Origin: Chlorobiaceae bacterium
GTDB taxonomy: Bacteria > Bacteroidota > Chlorobiia > Chlorobiales > Chlorobiaceae
Direction: 5' to 3'
NCBI GenBank assembly: GCA_013335405.1
Contig: JAAXVR010000019.1
Span: forward strand, 1 to 55,635
DNA: 55,635 nucleotides
Position numbers and translations under genes: made by a program. The notes under the pieces were generated by a model. It was not told the DNA's origin, searched no databases, and worked only from the letters and a program-made list of their open reading frames with translations. Below are positions 44,822 to 54,500 of this stretch, in pieces. How positions within the stretch are numbered: the first letter of the stretch is position 1; each line of letters begins with the position of its first letter.

Positions 44822-45406
44822 CTACGTGCCCGCATGGAGTTTTTTCAGGAGGAATGCCATCGATTGTCCAAGGTCGCGCATGTTTTCCATACCTTCGCGG
44901 TCGTTTTCCACTTCGTTGCCCTCCCTTCCCCCGAAGCCGAGGTTCCAGTATGTGGAGCCGACCGTGAACATGCCGCATATCTGGAAAAGGTGGTTGATCG
45001 AGTCGAAGGCGTGGATTCCGCCGCCCCGGCGTAATGAAATGACCGCCGCCCCGGTTTTATGATGGAACAGGTTGCCGTTGACACGGGAAACATAGCCTGA
45101 CCTGTCGATCAACGCTTTCATCTCGGGAGTGATGTCGGCGAAATAGGTGGGTGAGCCGAGCACGATGCCGTCGGCTTCCAGCATTTTCCGGAAAATCGCG
45201 TTGAAATTATCGTTTTTCGTGGAACATTGCCTGTCTTTGAGTTCGATGCACCGGTAGCAGGCGAGACATCCCCTTATGGCGGTTCCTCCTACCTGCAGGA
45301 GTTCCGTCCCGATGCCTTCGGCTTCGAGGGTTTCCCCGACCCGGTCGAGCATTTTGCGCGTATTTCCTTCTTTTCGGGGGCTTCCGTTGATGAGCAGGAC
45401 TTTCAT
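44822..45406 (-). CDS. NADPH-dependent FMN reductase / flavodoxin-fold protein
   Basis: A 194-residue protein from ATG 45406. The N-terminal LLINGSPRKEGNTRKML is the FMN phosphate loop; LGSPTYFADITPEMKALIDR is the second flavin contact. The cysteine group RGCLACYRCIELKDRQC (C-x2-C-x2-C-x7-C) is typical of iron-sulfur flavoproteins and related reductases, so it may carry a metal cluster (Isf-like) rather than be a plain reductase. It acts in the cytoplasm on quinones, flavins or iron. It lies between the oligopeptidase and RluD-type genes, all on the minus strand but with gaps over 100 bp. Confidence 0.88.
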   Translation of the reverse strand: MKVLLINGSPRKEGNTRKMLDRVGETLEAEGIGTELLQVGGTAIRGCLACYRCIELKDRQCSTKNDNFNAIFRKMLEADGIVLGSPTYFADITPEMKALIDRSGYVSRVNGNLFHHKTGAAVISLRRGGGIHAFDSINHLFQICGMFTVGSTYWNLGFGGREGNEVENDREGMENMRDLGQSMAFLLKKLHAGT

Positions 45407-45555
45407 ATCCGTATCGCGTGATTGATTCAAATGCCGTTTCCTGATCGTTTCGATTCTTTCCTGTGGTGCATGAAGGAACAGAATAGCGTTATCGCTGAAA
45501 AAATGCAAGCATGGAAGGCGTTAAGAGCGATCTCGGCGGGCGGCACCTTTCCGGT

Positions 45556-46605
45556 TCAGATCGATGAGGTTCTGATGACGTCGCGTATCTTTCCGATGGC
45601 TTCCAGCATGTCTTCCGGAAGCGGGGCCGTCATGGTAAGCTGTTCGCGGGAGGAAGGCTGCTGGAATGAGAGCGTTTCGGCATGCAGCGCCTGTCTGGGG
45701 ATCACCTCGAGCAGGTTCTTGACGAAGTGGTCGCTTTTCGGCAATGGCAGATTCCGGATTGTGGCCCCCCCATAGGTCTCGTCTCCCAGAATGGGGTGGC
45801 CGATGTGCTGCATGTGCGCCCTGATCTGGTGAGTCCTGCCCGTATGGAGAGTGAGCGATACGACGGAAAACCAGGCGAGGTTCTCGGTTACCGCATAATC
45901 GGTGACCGCGGTTTTTCCGTCCTTTCCCTCGAAAAGGAAGTTCGCCATCACTTTCCGGTCTTTTCTTGAACGCCCTATGTTGGTTCTTATTGTGCCCTGA
46001 AGGGGATCGGGAACTCCCCAGACTATCGCCTTGTAGGTTTTCCTTACCTGGCGGTCTGCAAACTGCCTGGCGAGGCGGTGCAGGGCGGTTGTGTTTTTCG
46101 CTATGATGATGAGGCCGGAAGTGTTCTTGTCGAGCCGGTGCACGATGCCGGGGCGAAGACTGGATTTGTCCAGTTCGGCAGCATCCTTGCCGATATGGAA
46201 GAGTATCGCGTTGGCCAGGGTCCCTGTCCAGTTGCCGAACGCCGGGTGCACCACCATGCCGGGTTTTTTGTTAATCACCATCAGGTCTGGATCCTCATAC
46301 ATGATGTCGATGTGGATCTCCTCGGGAGCCAGTTCGGGAGCAGGGGGGCGCAGGAAGGTCATCAGAATGGTATCGAGGGATTTGATGCGGTAGTTGGATT
46401 TCACGGTTTTGCCGTTGACAAGCACACGGCCTTCCTCGATCGCTTCCTGGACCTTGTTGCGTGTGGCATTCTCCACCTGTCTGGCCAGGTAGAGGTCTAT
46501 GCGCATGGGCGATTGTACCCTGCTGACCTGGATGGTGAGTTTTTTTGGTTCCGGTACCGCGTCCTCCGCCGGTTCCATCTGGTTTTTTATCTGCTGTTTT
46601 TGCAT
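45556..46605 (-). CDS. rluD: RluA/RluD-family pseudouridine synthase
   Basis: A 349-residue enzyme. An S4 RNA-binding domain (about residues 33-95, MRIDLYLARQVENATRNKV and EGRVLVNGKTVKSNYRI) precedes the catalytic domain with HRLDKNTSG (catalytic D159). Further family marks are KKPGMVVHPAFG and LHTGRTHQIRAHMQHIGHPILGDETYGG. RluD makes pseudouridines in helix 69 of 23S rRNA; the S4-plus-RluA layout fits RluD best, although related RluC-type enzymes share it. An N-terminal extension (1-30) is Gln/Lys-rich. It diverges from lpdA. Confidence 0.92.
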   Translation of the reverse strand: MQKQQIKNQMEPAEDAVPEPKKLTIQVSRVQSPMRIDLYLARQVENATRNKVQEAIEEGRVLVNGKTVKSNYRIKSLDTILMTFLRPPAPELAPEEIHIDIMYEDPDLMVINKKPGMVVHPAFGNWTGTLANAILFHIGKDAAELDKSSLRPGIVHRLDKNTSGLIIIAKNTTALHRLARQFADRQVRKTYKAIVWGVPDPLQGTIRTNIGRSRKDRKVMANFLFEGKDGKTAVTDYAVTENLAWFSVVSLTLHTGRTHQIRAHMQHIGHPILGDETYGGATIRNLPLPKSDHFVKNLLEVIPRQALHAETLSFQQPSSREQLTMTAPLPEDMLEAIGKIRDVIRTSSI

Positions 46606-46729
46606 TTTGCATGACTCCCGCCGAAGGGAACGTGTGGCTCCGGTTTCATGGTTCAGGCGGTTTCCCGTTCAGTGCGTCCGGATGTTTTGAAAATGCCTGA
46701 AAGTTACAGTTTAACCATATCATATTTCA

Positions 46730-48136
46730 ATGCAACATTCAACTGAGGTGAAAACCGCCGTTTTCGATCTTGCGGTGATCGGTTCCGGACCCGGCGGCCA
46801 TGAAGCTGCCCTCCGGGCGGCGAAGGCAGGCATGAAGGTCTGCCTTATAGAAAAAGGCGCTCTTGGCGGTGTCTGCGTGAACTGGGGCTGTATCCCCACG
46901 AAAGCGCTTCTCAGGAGCGCTGAAGTGCTCGAGCTCTGCAGCAGGGCAGGAACCTTCGGCATCATCGCCGCTTCCCCGGTGTTCGATCTCGGGGCGGCGG
47001 TCAAAAGGAGCAGAAATGTGGTGTCGAAGCTTTCGAAAGGCATTTCCTTCACGCTCGGCCGGGCAGGCGTTGAAATCATCCAGGGTGAAGCGGTTTTCAG
47101 GAGTCCCCGCGAGGTTGCAGTTATCCGCGACGGAGAGCTTGCCGTCTCGGTGCATGCCGAACAAACCATAATCGCTGCGGGAGGCCGTCTCAGGGAGCTT
47201 CCCGGGCTCGAACCCGACGGAGAGCGCGTCATAACATCGAAGGAGGCGCTCGCCCTGAAGGCGGTTCCCTCTTCGATGATCATACTCGGCGGAGGGGCTG
47301 TCGGTGTCGAGATGGCATGGTTCTACGCAAAGGCGGGATCGGCTGTAACGCTTGTCGAGATGATGCCGCGTCTTCTGCCTCTCGAGGATGAGGAAATTTC
47401 GCTTGTCCTGCAGCGTTCGTTCGAAAAGGCAGGTATCAGAGTCTTAACCGGAGCGAAGCTCGGGAACGTTTCGAGAAAGGTTGACGGAGTGAGTGCCGAC
47501 GTCGTTGCCGAAGGTCACGAACCGCAAACCGTCACGGCAGAACTCCTTCTGGTTGCAGTAGGCGTCACAGGCAATACCGAAAGGCTTGGTCTCGATCTCG
47601 CAGGTGTTGAAATTTCGCGCGGTTTTATCGTCACCGACGGGTTTTGCAGGACAAGTGCGGATAATATTTTTGCCATCGGTGACGTGAGGGGCGGAATGCT
47701 TCTCGCCCACAAGGCTTCTGCTGAAGCTGCAATAGCGGTGAAGGCTCTGTGCGGAAGCACTCCCGAGCCTCTTGACGAGGCATTGATACCTCGATGCGTG
47801 TACGCCGAACCTTCGGTTTCGAGCATAGGGTTCACTGAAAAAGAGGCCGGTGAAAAAGGGTTCAGCGTCATGGCAGGCCGTTCGATGTTTGCCGCGTCGG
47901 GCAAGGCAAATGCCTATGGCTCCCTGGAAGGCCTTGTCAAACTGGTTTTCAATTCAGGCGATGGACGACTGCTCGGAGCGCACGTCGTTGGCCACGGTTC
48001 TGTGGAACTTATCGGGGAGCTTACGCTTGCCATGACGCTCGGCGTTACCGCCATGCAGCTTTCTTCGACGGTGCATGCCCATCCGACACTTTCGGAGACC
48101 ATCAGGGAAGCCGCTGAAAACGCGCTTGGGCACTGA
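46730..48136 (+). CDS. lpdA: Dihydrolipoyl dehydrogenase
   Basis: A 468-residue flavoprotein. FAD binding GSGPGGHEAA is at 18-27, the redox disulfide C49-C54 in GGVCVNWGCIPTKALLRS, NAD binding in LGGGAVGVEMAWFYAKAGS, FAIGDVRGGMLLAHKA, and the active-site HAHPTLSETIREA near the C-terminus. It reoxidises dihydrolipoamide in 2-oxoacid dehydrogenase or glycine cleavage complexes. No E1/E2 genes are adjacent, so it may serve several complexes. Start ATG is directly after an AT-rich stretch without a clear ribosome binding site. It precedes bchI by 227 bp. Confidence 0.93.
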   Translation: MQHSTEVKTAVFDLAVIGSGPGGHEAALRAAKAGMKVCLIEKGALGGVCVNWGCIPTKALLRSAEVLELCSRAGTFGIIAASPVFDLGAAVKRSRNVVSKLSKGISFTLGRAGVEIIQGEAVFRSPREVAVIRDGELAVSVHAEQTIIAAGGRLRELPGLEPDGERVITSKEALALKAVPSSMIILGGGAVGVEMAWFYAKAGSAVTLVEMMPRLLPLEDEEISLVLQRSFEKAGIRVLTGAKLGNVSRKVDGVSADVVAEGHEPQTVTAELLLVAVGVTGNTERLGLDLAGVEISRGFIVTDGFCRTSADNIFAIGDVRGGMLLAHKASAEAAIAVKALCGSTPEPLDEALIPRCVYAEPSVSSIGFTEKEAGEKGFSVMAGRSMFAASGKANAYGSLEGLVKLVFNSGDGRLLGAHVVGHGSVELIGELTLAMTLGVTAMQLSSTVHAHPTLSETIREAAENALGH

Positions 48137-48260
48137 AAAGGTAAAAGCTTCTCCTGTGATGTGTTATGCGGGTAATGGCGGCGGGAAAACGGGACAGGTA
48201 TATTTTTTCATTCTCTTTGTGTGAAGATGAAAAGCATTTCCTATTGTCTTTTCAAAAGCA

Positions 48261-48283
48261 TAAATTAAATGTCTATTAATTTA
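48261..48283. promoter_or_regulatory. AT-rich palindrome upstream of bchI, candidate operator
   Basis: TAAATTAA (48261-48268) and TTAATTTA (48276-48283) are perfect inverted copies with a 7-bp spacer, 81 bp before the bchI ATG. The size fits a site for a dimeric regulator, and its position fits the promoter region. TTGTCT at 48244-48249 could be a poor -35 element. Confidence 0.5.
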
Positions 48284-48363
48284 GCGAATCTTAAAAACAG
48301 TAAACCTTTTCCTCTGAAGGAATCAAGCTTTGCGGGGCGGAGGTGTCAACCAAACGATCAATT

Positions 48364-49563
48364 ATGAGTCAGACTGAATCAGTTGCAAAAAAGAGTGCCG
48401 CTAAAAAAACAGTCGCAAAAAAAACTGTTCCGGCAAAGGAAAAAGCCGAAAAAACGGTGAAAGCCGCTGCTCCTGAAGCTGCAAAGCCCGTAAAGGCACC
48501 TTCTTCTTCAAAAAAGAAGTCGGGCCAGGCCTTTCCTTTCACGGCAATTGTCGGCCAGGAAGAGATGAAGCTCAGTCTGATCCTCAACATCATCGATCCG
48601 AGGGTCGGCGGTGTGCTTGTCATGGGCCACAGGGGTACCGGCAAGAGCACTACGGTCAGGGCACTCGCCGAAGTGCTTCCACTGATAGACAGGGTCGCCG
48701 GCGACACCTACAATCGTACAGTCGATCAGTTTCTTGAAATGGAGAACGACCGGAAAGGCGCCGGCAAAATCGATCCTGCCACGATCAAACTGGAGAAAAT
48801 ACCGGTACCGGTCGTCGACCTTCCTCTCGGAGCCACAGAAGACCGCGTCTGCGGAACCATCGATATCGAACAGGCGCTCACCAGCGGAGTCAAGGCTTTC
48901 GAGCCAGGTCTCCTTGCACAGGCCAATCGCGGCTTCCTTTATATCGACGAAGTCAACCTGCTTGACGACCACCTTGTCGACGTGCTTCTCGACGTTGCCG
49001 CCAGCGGCAAGAACGTCGTCGAACGCGAAGGTATCAGTATCCGCCACCCGGCCCGTTTCGTGCTTGTCGGTTCCGGCAACCCGGAAGAAGGCGAGCTCCG
49101 TCCGCAGCTTCTCGACCGTTTCGGACTGCATGCAAGGATCGTTACCATTCTCGATGTTGCCAAGAGGGTTGAAATCGTCAAACGTCGCCGCGAGTTCGAC
49201 GAAGATCCGGATGCCTTCATGAAGAAATATCATCGCGATCAGCTGAAACTGCAGAAGAAGATCGAACAGGCAAAAGCGATCCTCTCTGAAGTCACCATGG
49301 ACGACAAGGTGCTTACCGATATTGCAAAGCTCTGTATGAATCTCGGCATCGACGGTCACCGCGGTGAACTCACCATCACCCGTACCGCTTATGCCCACGC
49401 GGCATTCCTTGGCGAAAAGGTCGTCACCATGAAACATGTGAAAGATATCGCCGGGCTCTGTCTGCGCCACCGCCTGCGCAAGGATCCGCTCGAGACCCTT
49501 GATGCCGGTGAGAAAATTGAACGTGAACTTGCTAAAGTCCTTGGAGAAGCGGAAGCAGTATAA
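48364..49563 (+). CDS. bchI: Magnesium chelatase subunit I
   Basis: A 399-residue AAA+ ATPase from ATG 48364; a GTG at 48343 with GGAG directly before it is an alternative. Walker A is MGHRGTGKST (about 87-96), Walker B GFLYIDEVNLLDDHL, followed by sensor sequences FVLVGSGNPEEGELRPQLLDRFG. The first ~53 residues are a flexible Lys/Ala-rich tail, as I recall for other Chlorobi BchI. With BchD it forms the ATP-driven ring that lets the H subunit insert Mg2+ into protoporphyrin IX, the first committed step of bacteriochlorophyll synthesis. Its stop (TAATG) overlaps the start of bchD by one base. Confidence 0.97.
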   Translation: MSQTESVAKKSAAKKTVAKKTVPAKEKAEKTVKAAAPEAAKPVKAPSSSKKKSGQAFPFTAIVGQEEMKLSLILNIIDPRVGGVLVMGHRGTGKSTTVRALAEVLPLIDRVAGDTYNRTVDQFLEMENDRKGAGKIDPATIKLEKIPVPVVDLPLGATEDRVCGTIDIEQALTSGVKAFEPGLLAQANRGFLYIDEVNLLDDHLVDVLLDVAASGKNVVEREGISIRHPARFVLVGSGNPEEGELRPQLLDRFGLHARIVTILDVAKRVEIVKRRREFDEDPDAFMKKYHRDQLKLQKKIEQAKAILSEVTMDDKVLTDIAKLCMNLGIDGHRGELTITRTAYAHAAFLGEKVVTMKHVKDIAGLCLRHRLRKDPLETLDAGEKIERELAKVLGEAEAV

Positions 49564-51422
49564 TGATAGCTTTTACCGATATCGTAGGAATGGATCTGGC
49601 CAAGCAGGCGCTCATGCTGCTGGCCGTCGATCCCGAACTTTGCGGTGTTGTCATACCTTCGGCTGTCGGCTCAGGTAAATCCACCCTGGCAAGGGCGTTT
49701 GCCGGCATCCTTCCCGAAGAGACACCGTTTGTGGAATTGCCCCTCAATGTTACCGAAGACCGCCTCATCGGAGGCGTAGACCTCGAGGCCACGCTCGCCA
49801 CCGGCGTTCGCGTGGTACAGCATGGTGTGCTGACGAAAGCGCACGAAGGCGTGCTTTATGTCGACTCCCTCAGCCTTCTCGACAGCTCGGCGGTTTCCCA
49901 TATCATGGATGCCATGTCGCGCGGCGAAGTGCTCGTCGAGCGGGAAGGACTCAGCGAGGTTCATCCCGCCAAGTTCATGCTCGTTGGAACATACGATCCC
50001 ACGGACGGGGAAGTGCGCATGGGGCTTGTCGACAGGATCGGCATGATTGTACCGTTTACCGCGCAGAACGATTTCAGGGCACGCAAGAAAATTATCGATA
50101 CAGTCCTGGGCAAAAGGAATTCGGAAGATACCGAAGACGAACTGAGGATGCTTGCCGGCCTTATCATGGCGGCAAAAGAACAATTGCCCCATGTTTCCAT
50201 AACGAAGGAACAGATGCAGGCGCTTGTCCAGACTGCCCTCAGCCTCGGGGTTGAAGGGAACCGTGCCGACATTTTCTGCATCCGGGCCGCAATCGCCAGC
50301 GCAGCCCTCGCACAGCGCAGCGATGTCGAGGAAGAGGATATGAAGCTTGCCATCAAGCTGGTGCTCATTCCGCGCGCCACCCGCATGCCGGAGCGCGAAG
50401 CGGAGGCGGAAGAGATGCCGCCGCAGGAAGAGCCTCCCGCTGAAGAGGAGCCGGAAGCCGAGGACGAGAATGCGGAGGCGGATACTCCTGACGCAGAAGC
50501 CGAAGAGGAGCAGAAAGATACGCCCGACATGATCGAGGAGCTTATGATGGATGCTGTCGAGATGGAACTTCCCGACAACATTCTCAATATTTCGCTTGCC
50601 TCGAAAAAGAAATCGAAATCAGGCAGCCGCGGCGAGGCACTCAACAACCGCCGTGGACGCTTCGTCAGGGCACAGCCCGGAGAGATGCGCAGCGGAAAGG
50701 TTGCGCTGATCCCGACACTGATTTCAGCAGCGCCCTGGCAGGAAAGCCGCAGGCAGGAGAGCCTGAAGAAAGGGATCAAGAAGAGAAATGCACTGATCAT
50801 CTCGAAAGACGATGTGAAGATCAAGCGGTTCCGCGACAAGTCCGGCACTCTGTTCATCTTCATGGTCGATGCGTCCGGTTCCATGGCGCTCAACCGCATG
50901 AGACAGGCCAAAGGCGCTGTCGCAAGTCTCCTTCAGAATGCCTATGTGCATCGCGACCAGGTCGCCTTGATCTCTTTCCGCGGAAAGCAGGCGCAGGTGC
51001 TGCTGCCGCCGTCACAGAGCGTCGACCGCGCGAAAAGGGAGCTCGACGTGCTTCCGACCGGGGGCGGAACGCCGCTGGCTTCTGCGCTCTTCCTCGGCTG
51101 GGAGACAGCCAAACAGGCCCGGACCAAGGGGGTATCGCAGATCATGTTCGTACTCATCACCGATGGCCGCGGGAACATAGGGTTGCAGGCCGCTTACGAT
51201 CCCAACGCGGAGAAAGCCCCTAAGGAGCAGCTTGAGCAGGAAATCGAGGCTCTTTCCCGCTCCATCCAGTCCGACGGCGTCGCCGCTATCGTCATCGATA
51301 CGCAGATGAACTACCTGTCGAGGGGCGAGGCTCCGAAGCTTGCCCAGAACCTCGGCGGCCGTTATTTTTACCTGCCTAACGCGAAAGCGGAGCAGATCGT
51401 CGATGCAGCTCTCAGTTTCTGA
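49563..51422 (+). CDS. bchD: Magnesium chelatase subunit D
   Basis: A 619-residue protein with three parts: an N-terminal AAA+ domain (1-270) with a degenerate Walker A (SAVGSGKST lacks the first glycine), an acidic Pro/Glu/Ala-rich linker (about 278-325), and a C-terminal integrin I-like (VWA) domain with MIDAS FMVDASGSMALNRM and GGGTPLASA. BchD bridges BchI and the H subunit; it does not need strong ATPase activity. Translation is probably coupled to bchI. The H-type gene follows after 145 bp with a large hairpin between. Confidence 0.97.
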   Translation: MIAFTDIVGMDLAKQALMLLAVDPELCGVVIPSAVGSGKSTLARAFAGILPEETPFVELPLNVTEDRLIGGVDLEATLATGVRVVQHGVLTKAHEGVLYVDSLSLLDSSAVSHIMDAMSRGEVLVEREGLSEVHPAKFMLVGTYDPTDGEVRMGLVDRIGMIVPFTAQNDFRARKKIIDTVLGKRNSEDTEDELRMLAGLIMAAKEQLPHVSITKEQMQALVQTALSLGVEGNRADIFCIRAAIASAALAQRSDVEEEDMKLAIKLVLIPRATRMPEREAEAEEMPPQEEPPAEEEPEAEDENAEADTPDAEAEEEQKDTPDMIEELMMDAVEMELPDNILNISLASKKKSKSGSRGEALNNRRGRFVRAQPGEMRSGKVALIPTLISAAPWQESRRQESLKKGIKKRNALIISKDDVKIKRFRDKSGTLFIFMVDASGSMALNRMRQAKGAVASLLQNAYVHRDQVALISFRGKQAQVLLPPSQSVDRAKRELDVLPTGGGTPLASALFLGWETAKQARTKGVSQIMFVLITDGRGNIGLQAAYDPNAEKAPKEQLEQEIEALSRSIQSDGVAAIVIDTQMNYLSRGEAPKLAQNLGGRYFYLPNAKAEQIVDAALSF

Positions 51423-51436
51423 TCTCATGTTGCCGT

Positions 51437-51477
51437 GCGGCCGTTCGCGTAATAATTGTTATTACAGCAACGGCCGC
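51437..51477 (+). promoter_or_regulatory. Long hairpin between bchD and the H-subunit gene
   Basis: GCGGCCGTT (51437-51445) pairs with AACGGCCGC (51469-51477), and inside it GTAATAA (51449-51455) pairs with TTATTAC (51459-51465), leaving a three-base loop and one internal 3x3 mismatch. No T-run follows directly, so it may be an mRNA processing or stabilising element or an attenuator that sets the ratio of BchID to the H subunit. A smaller TTAGAAG/CTTCTAA pair lies just downstream. Confidence 0.7.
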
Positions 51478-51567
51478 TTCGGAATTATCAGCCTCTTTTA
51501 TACATTAGAAGTACTTACAAGAAAAACAGTTCGGGATTTCTTCTAATGCTCACCTTATTACCACATC

Positions 51568-54500
51568 ATGTCTACTCGTCGTAAAATCGCCGCAATCGTA
51601 GGCCTTGAGCAGTACAATGCAGGTCTCTGGAAAAAAATCAAAACCCTCCTTGAAAACGAAGCCCAGCTGACCCAGTTGAGCGACATTGACCTTGAAAAAC
51701 AGACCCCGGAGGCGGCTCAGGCTATCCAGGACGCTGATTGCGTTTTTATGAGCATGATCCAGTTCAAGGATCAGGTCGACTGGTTCAAGGAGCAACTTGA
51801 AAAGGGAAGCGACAACAAGACCGTTTTCATTTTCGAGTCCATGCCGGAAGCCATGGCTCTCACGAAGGTTGGCAACTATGTGGCTGGCGACGGAAAAGCC
51901 GGCATGCCCGACATGGTGAAGAAGGTTGCGAAGATGCTCGTGAAAGGCCGTGACGAGGATGCGCTCTATGGTTACATGAAGCTCATGAAGATCATGCGCA
52001 CCATCCTTCCGCTCGTGCCGAACAAGGCGAAGGATTTCAAGAACTGGCTGACGGTCTATTCCTACTGGATGCAGCCTACCGCGGAAAACATCGCAAACAT
52101 GTTCCGCCTGATCCTGCGGGAATATTACAACGAACCGCTCACGGTCGGTCCTATTGTCGACGTGCCAAACATGGGTCTCTACCATCCGGACGCTCCCGAT
52201 TATTTCAAGGATGTGAAAAGCTACAAGAACTGGATGAAAAGACGGGGCGTCAACCTCGACAAGGGTCAGAAGATCGGCCTCCTCTTTTTCCGCAAGCACC
52301 TCATCCAGGAAAAAACCTATATCGACAATACCATCCGTGTTCTCGAAAAGCACGGCATCAATATGTTCCCGGCTTTCGTTATGGGCGTTGAAGGGCACGT
52401 GCTGGTCAGGGACTGGCTGCTCAGGGAAAAGCTCGACATGCTGGTCAACATGATGGGATTCGGTCTTGTCGGCGGCCCGGCGGGCTCGACAAAGCCCGGT
52501 ACGGCATCGGAAGCCCGCGAAGAGATCATGGCAAAGCTCGACGCCCCGTATATCATCGCCCAGCCGCTTCTCACCCAGGAGTTCGATTCATGGCAGGATG
52601 TCGGCGTATCTCCGATGCAGATCACGTTCACCTATTCGATTCCGGAGATGGACGGCGCAACTTCACCGGTTATCCTCGGAGCCCTGAGGGACGGGAGGAT
52701 TGAAACCGTGCCGGAGCGCCTCGAAAGGCTTGCCGGCGTCATCAAACAGTTTCTGCGCCTGCGCCAGGCGCCGAACCGCGACAAAAAGCTTGCGTTCGTC
52801 GTTTACGACTATCCTCCCGGTCTCGGTAAAAAGGCAAGCGCCGCATTGCTCGATGTTCCTAAAACCCTCTTTGCCATTCTGCAGCGCCTGAAAAAGGAAG
52901 GCTACAATGTCGGACAGCTCCCCGAATCCTCCGATGCGCTTTTCGCGGCCCTCGACCGGGCAACTGACCACCAGATCCAGGTGAACAAGCACGAGGCGCC
53001 GACGGTCAGCTACGATAAATTCAAGGAGCTCACCTCTTCAAGGGAGCGTGAACGCATCGAGGACCGATGGCAGAAATTTCCCGGCGAAATTGTACCCATG
53101 GGAGATCAGGAGGTCTTTATCGGCGGAGTGAAGTTCGGCAATATCTTTATCGGTGTCCAGCCGCGCATGGGTGTTCAGGGCGATCCCATGCGTCTGCTTT
53201 TCGACAAGGCGAACACACCGCACCATCAGTATATCTCGTTCTACCGCTGGATCAGCCGCGAGTACAACGCGCATGCCCTCATCCATGTCGGCATGCATGG
53301 TTCGGTCGAATGGATGCCGGGCCTCCCGACCGGCCTTACCGGCGATTGCTGGCCGGACGCCCTGCTTGGCGAAACGCCGCATTTCTACATCTATCCGGTG
53401 AACAACCCGAGCGAATCGTCCATTGCCAAACGCCGAGGCTTTGCGACCATGGTGTCGCATGTCGTTCCTCCCCTGTCGCGTGCGGGTCTCTACAAGGAAT
53501 TGCCGGCCCTCAAGGACCTGCTGACCGATTTCCGTGAAAGATTTCTTTCCGTTTCAGCCGAATTGCAGTCGGAGAGTTCCGGTGTCGAGGAAGCCATCAT
53601 GGACAAAGCGGAACTGCTCAATCTCACTGACGACTGTCCGAAGATCGAAGGAGAGCCCTTCGGCGAATATGTCAGTCGCCTCTACAGCTATGTCGCCGAG
53701 CTCGAGAACAGGCTCATTTCCAATTCTCTCCATGTTTTCGGAGAAGCCAGCCCGCTTGAGTCGCAGGTCATCACGGTCACAGAAACCCTTAAGAACAGGG
53801 GAGAGGACGGTAAAACCCTTCCCGGCGTCCTGATGGCATGTTCAGGAAGGAACGGTCATTACCGGAGCTATGAAGAGCTTCTCGCGCAATCGAGGAAAGG
53901 GGATGAAGAGGCTATCCGCTTCCGTGAGTGGGTCGAGCATGCCTGCAGGGATTTTGTCGAGCAGGTGTTTTTCGACCGCAAGAATGCTGCAGGCGTGTTC
54001 GCCTCGATAACCGGCGGAACCCAGATCCCTTCCGATGCCATGCCGCTTCTCGACAAGCTGACCCAGGAAGGCGCACAGCTGCTCTATGCCTTGCGTGACA
54101 ACAACAGCGAGATGGATGCCCTCGTCAAGGTACTCGGCGGCGGATACATTCCTTCGGGCCCGGGCGGCGACCTTGTACGCGATGGTGTGCACGTGCTCCC
54201 TTCAGGACGGAACATCCATTCCATAGACCCCTGGAGGATCCCTTCCGAGCTCGCTTTCAAGAGAGGCACACTCATCGCGGACAGTATCATCAAAAAGCAT
54301 CGTGACGAGAACGATGGCCAGTACCCGGAGACCATCGCACAGGTACTGTGGGGTCTCGACACCATCAAGACAAAGGGAGAAGCGGTTGCTGTGGCCATCA
54401 GGCTCGCAGGCGGAGAGCCCGCATACGACGGATCAGGCAAAATCAGCCATTACAGGCTCGTGCCTCTGGACAAGCTCAAGAGGCCTCGCATCGACGTACT

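Noticed and set aside
49671-50911. Long minus-strand frames opposite bchD
   Set aside because: They are shadows of bchD; the Ser/Ala-rich translations arise from its codon bias.
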